The notes beneath the pieces were generated by a model. It did no database searches and was not told where the DNA came from. It saw only the letters and a program-made list of their open reading frames with translations. Positions 14,185 through 15,839 of a stretch of DNA of 15,839 bases are shown piece by piece. Location: positions 1 to 15,839 of the forward strand of contig NZ_CAMIAN010000043.1 in the NCBI RefSeq assembly GCF_946221155.1, read 5' to 3'. The first letter of the stretch is position 1. Every line of letters begins with the position of its first letter. This stretch comes from an uncultured Corynebacterium sp. (GTDB lineage: Bacteria; Actinomycetota; Actinomycetes; Mycobacteriales; Mycobacteriaceae). A program made the position numbers and the translations under genes.

Positions 14185-14463
14185 TTAGCGCCTCCCTCGA
14201 GAAATGATGCGGGCGTAAGAGATCGTCGACAGCGCGCCGAACAGGCCGGCGAACAGTGCGACCTCATAGGTGATTGACGTGCGGTGGAAGATCGAATAAC
14301 ACAAAAACAGTCCTGCCATCGCCATAAACACCATGTCGGAAAGAACGGCGCGGCGGGCGTCATTATGCGTAGACACTGCGCGCCACAGCACCGTAAACAG
14401 CGCGATAACAACAATGGCGGCGGCGATGCCCACCAGGATATTTAGTAAGTCCCTGGGCTCCAT
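14185..14463 (-). CDS. mrpF: Mrp cation/proton antiporter subunit F
   Basis: This is a 92-residue membrane protein with three hydrophobic helices (about 6-27, 42-58 and 66-84), the usual size for MrpF/MnhF. The DARRAVLSDMVFMAMAGLF part corresponds to the conserved central region with acidic residues. The ATG at 14463 follows the mrpE stop codon without a gap. GGAAGG lies 7 bases upstream, inside mrpE. It sits in the order D-E-F-G as in actinobacterial mrp operons. Confidence 0.9.
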   Translation of the reverse strand: MEPRDLLNILVGIAAAIVVIALFTVLWRAVSTHNDARRAVLSDMVFMAMAGLFLCYSIFHRTSITYEVALFAGLFGALSTISYARIISRGRR

Positions 14464-15321
14464 CTACTTGCCTTCCTTCGGGTTGTTCTTCGGGTACAGC
14501 GGGTCGTACAAGGTCTCTCCCGGTTTGGTGCGGCCTTCCTGGTCGGGTTTGGACGCCCCCAGGTTGTCCCCGCGGAAAGTATCAATATCGGGGGTTGCAT
14601 TGGAGATCCGGGCCTTGGCGCGCTCGGCGTTTCGGCGGGCGATCTCGTAGCGCTCCTTGCGATCCATGTCGCGCACGTCGGAGGGGTTTTTCTCCTCCTC
14701 GTCAGACTGCAGGATCGCGGCGACGAAAGCGGCGGCATGTGGGGTGGAGTCCACCTTTTCCACGTCGAATACCGTCTCGTCGGAAGCGCGGCCGCCGCGC
14801 GAACCGCGGAAGCCACGCGGGCCCGGACGGCCCTTCTCCACCAGGTACTGCACGTCGAAGTGCAGCGGCTTTTCTTTCACCGACGGGGCGAGGTGCTCCT
14901 CCATGTCCGCCAGGCTGGCCAGGAGCTCTTCCGGGTCCGCGCCGTACATGGCGTGAACCGCCAGGAAGCGCTGGACGTGGTCCAGGCCGTGGGTGTTGAA
15001 CTCCGAGCGGGCCACGGCGAAGGCATCCTTAGAGCTGCGTTCGCCGGCGGCTGCGTCGTAGTCGACCTCCTTCGGGCCGGTTACGCCCAGGGAGAGCGTG
15101 CCGGGGGTCATGGTGATCGAAGCGATGAGTGCCGCGATATCCCGCTCGCTGGTCACGCGCAGCGGGTAGTAGATCACTACTGGCGCGATGTTGCGGCCGG
15201 TGCCGAGGGTATCGGTCGCCATCACGACAGATTCCTTGATGATCTGCCCGGTGAGCCACACGGCGTACTTCAGCGCGTGGCCGGTGGACCTTATTGCTTG
15301 GACAATGCTGAATTTTGCCAT
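14464..15321 (-). CDS. mrpE: Mrp cation/proton antiporter subunit E, with long hydrophilic C-terminal tail
   Basis: The 285 residues make it far longer than the usual 160-200 of MrpE. The core is recognisable: IIKESVVMATD, PVVIYYPLRVTSERDIAALIASITMTPGTLSLGV (about 47-80) and HAMYGADPEELLASLADMEEHLAP (about 125-148). Unlike typical MrpE, which begins with two or more membrane helices, this one has a single amphipathic or weakly hydrophobic segment (about 15-35) before the core. After residue 165 comes a charged, Arg/Gly- and Asp/Glu-rich tail of about 120 residues. The ATG at 15321 lies 3 bases after the mrpD stop, with GGAGGAG about 9 bases upstream. No earlier start fits without running into mrpD in another frame. 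Confidence 0.88.
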   Translation of the reverse strand: MAKFSIVQAIRSTGHALKYAVWLTGQIIKESVVMATDTLGTGRNIAPVVIYYPLRVTSERDIAALIASITMTPGTLSLGVTGPKEVDYDAAAGERSSKDAFAVARSEFNTHGLDHVQRFLAVHAMYGADPEELLASLADMEEHLAPSVKEKPLHFDVQYLVEKGRPGPRGFRGSRGGRASDETVFDVEKVDSTPHAAAFVAAILQSDEEEKNPSDVRDMDRKERYEIARRNAERAKARISNATPDIDTFRGDNLGASKPDQEGRTKPGETLYDPLYPKNNPKEGK

Positions 15322-15324
15322 GGC

Positions 15325-15839
15325 TTAGCGCTCCTCCCCGTTCTGAGCCTGCTGTTCCTTGCTTTCGCGTTCGGCATGCTCCACGTGGGCGTCATTGTTC
15401 GTCGTGCTACGCGCACCGGCAGGAACATTATCCAATCCGCTGGGGCCGGGCGGCAGGACGGAGCCGATGGCCTCATCCGGATCGCCGAGGACTGCCTCGA
15501 CGTAGGCGGTTGTGTCGGTCAGATTATCGGCGGCTTTATTGGTCTGCTGGAAGACTGGTCCGGCGCCGATGAACATGCCCACGGAGATCAGCATCATGAC
15601 TGCCGACGGCAACACGTAGCGGCGCGGTACGCGCAGCTGCGGGTCGGCTTCGTTGGCATTCATCTGACGCCCCCAGAACACCTCGCGCCACACGTAGATC
15701 ATGGAGACCAAGGCGCCGATGGAGGAGACGATGATCGCGCCGATAGCCAGCCAAGTCTTCCAGGTGCCGTCCTGGGCCACGCCGAAGACCAGCGCCAGCT
15801 TGCCCCACAGGCCGGAAAACGGCGGTAGGCCGACGATGG
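15325..15839 (-). CDS. mrpD: Mrp cation/proton antiporter subunit D, C-terminal part, start beyond window
   Basis: The open frame enters from the right edge and ends at TAA 15327-15325, giving about 170 residues. At the edge it reads IVGLPPFSGLWGKLALVFG, the conserved GLPP-SG-WGK loop of MrpD/NuoN-like antiporter subunits. A helix (AIGAIIVSSIGALVSMIYVWREVFW), then the helix PSAVMMLISVGMFIGAGPVF and the typical end TAYVEAVLGD follow. About 50 further residues form a hydrophilic Gln/Glu/Asn-rich tail. A GTG at 15780 could look like a start but is internal to the conserved domain. The upstream part and mrpA/C should lie beyond the edge. Confidence 0.9.
   Translation of the reverse strand, partial: IVGLPPFSGLWGKLALVFGVAQDGTWKTWLAIGAIIVSSIGALVSMIYVWREVFWGRQMNANEADPQLRVPRRYVLPSAVMMLISVGMFIGAGPVFQQTNKAADNLTDTTAYVEAVLGDPDEAIGSVLPPGPSGLDNVPAGARSTTNNDAHVEHAERESKEQQAQNGEER

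Noticed and set aside
1..15839. CRISPR array, tRNA, rRNA, insertion sequence or prophage
   Set aside because: No regularly spaced repeats, no cloverleaf-like sequence, no transposase or integrase frame, and no abrupt composition change were seen; the genes are core metabolic functions.

Overview
The window reads as chromosomal DNA of a Corynebacterium-like actinomycete. The GC content is high. LeuA, LysC and Asd are very close to the Corynebacterium glutamicum proteins as I remember them. LysC has the same 421-residue length and the same internal start for a beta subunit. As I recall, the C. glutamicum chromosome also carries a DnaQ-like gene, leuA, a membrane protein, lysC-asd, sigC, katA and an mrp antiporter operon close together. 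I cannot name the species. There is no rRNA, tRNA, insertion sequence, phage gene or CRISPR array here; the region looks like core chromosome.

Layout. (1) Positions 1-2137, minus strand: a long DnaQ/BRCT-like protein, cut by the left edge. Its exonuclease residues are lost and it carries RGG-like, poly-arginine and Gly/Ser-rich stretches. (2) 2210-4218, minus: leuA with a 5' leader. The leader has a good promoter, a probably leaderless 18-residue leader peptide with three consecutive leucine codons, competing short hairpins and a GC-rich hairpin, which together look like an attenuator. (3) 4374-5303, minus: a DMT-type membrane transporter of unknown substrate, divergent from lysC. (4) 5541-7940, plus: lysC (alpha and in-frame beta subunits) and asd, the first two steps from aspartate towards lysine, threonine and methionine. 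(5) 7978-11396, minus: sigC (ECF sigma factor), an SRPBCC plus TIGR01777 epimerase-like fusion protein, and ferrochelatase, spaced 46 and 34 bases apart and perhaps one operon. (6) 11478-13630, plus: katA catalase and an Ohr/OsmC peroxiredoxin. (7) An 18-bp bidirectional terminator at 13700-13742. (8) 13783 to the right edge, minus: the end of an Mrp cation/proton antiporter operon (mrpD partial, mrpE, mrpF, mrpG).

Themes. The first half is amino-acid biosynthesis from aspartate plus leucine. The second half links a respiratory/stress sigma factor, haem synthesis, a haem enzyme (catalase) and peroxide defence, next to a sodium/proton antiporter. Several proteins (DnaQ-like, ferrochelatase, TIGR01777 protein) carry low-complexity Gly/Ala/Ser or acidic insertions. 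Two of these are encoded by visible tandem DNA repeats, suggesting that slippage expansion has reshaped linkers in this lineage.

The points most worth a second look are the leuA leader, the catalytically dead DnaQ-like protein, the sigC-TIGR01777-hemH grouping with a perfect TATACA/TGTATA palindrome, and an MrpE that seems to lack its N-terminal membrane segments but has a long hydrophilic tail. I see no clearly new multi-gene system.
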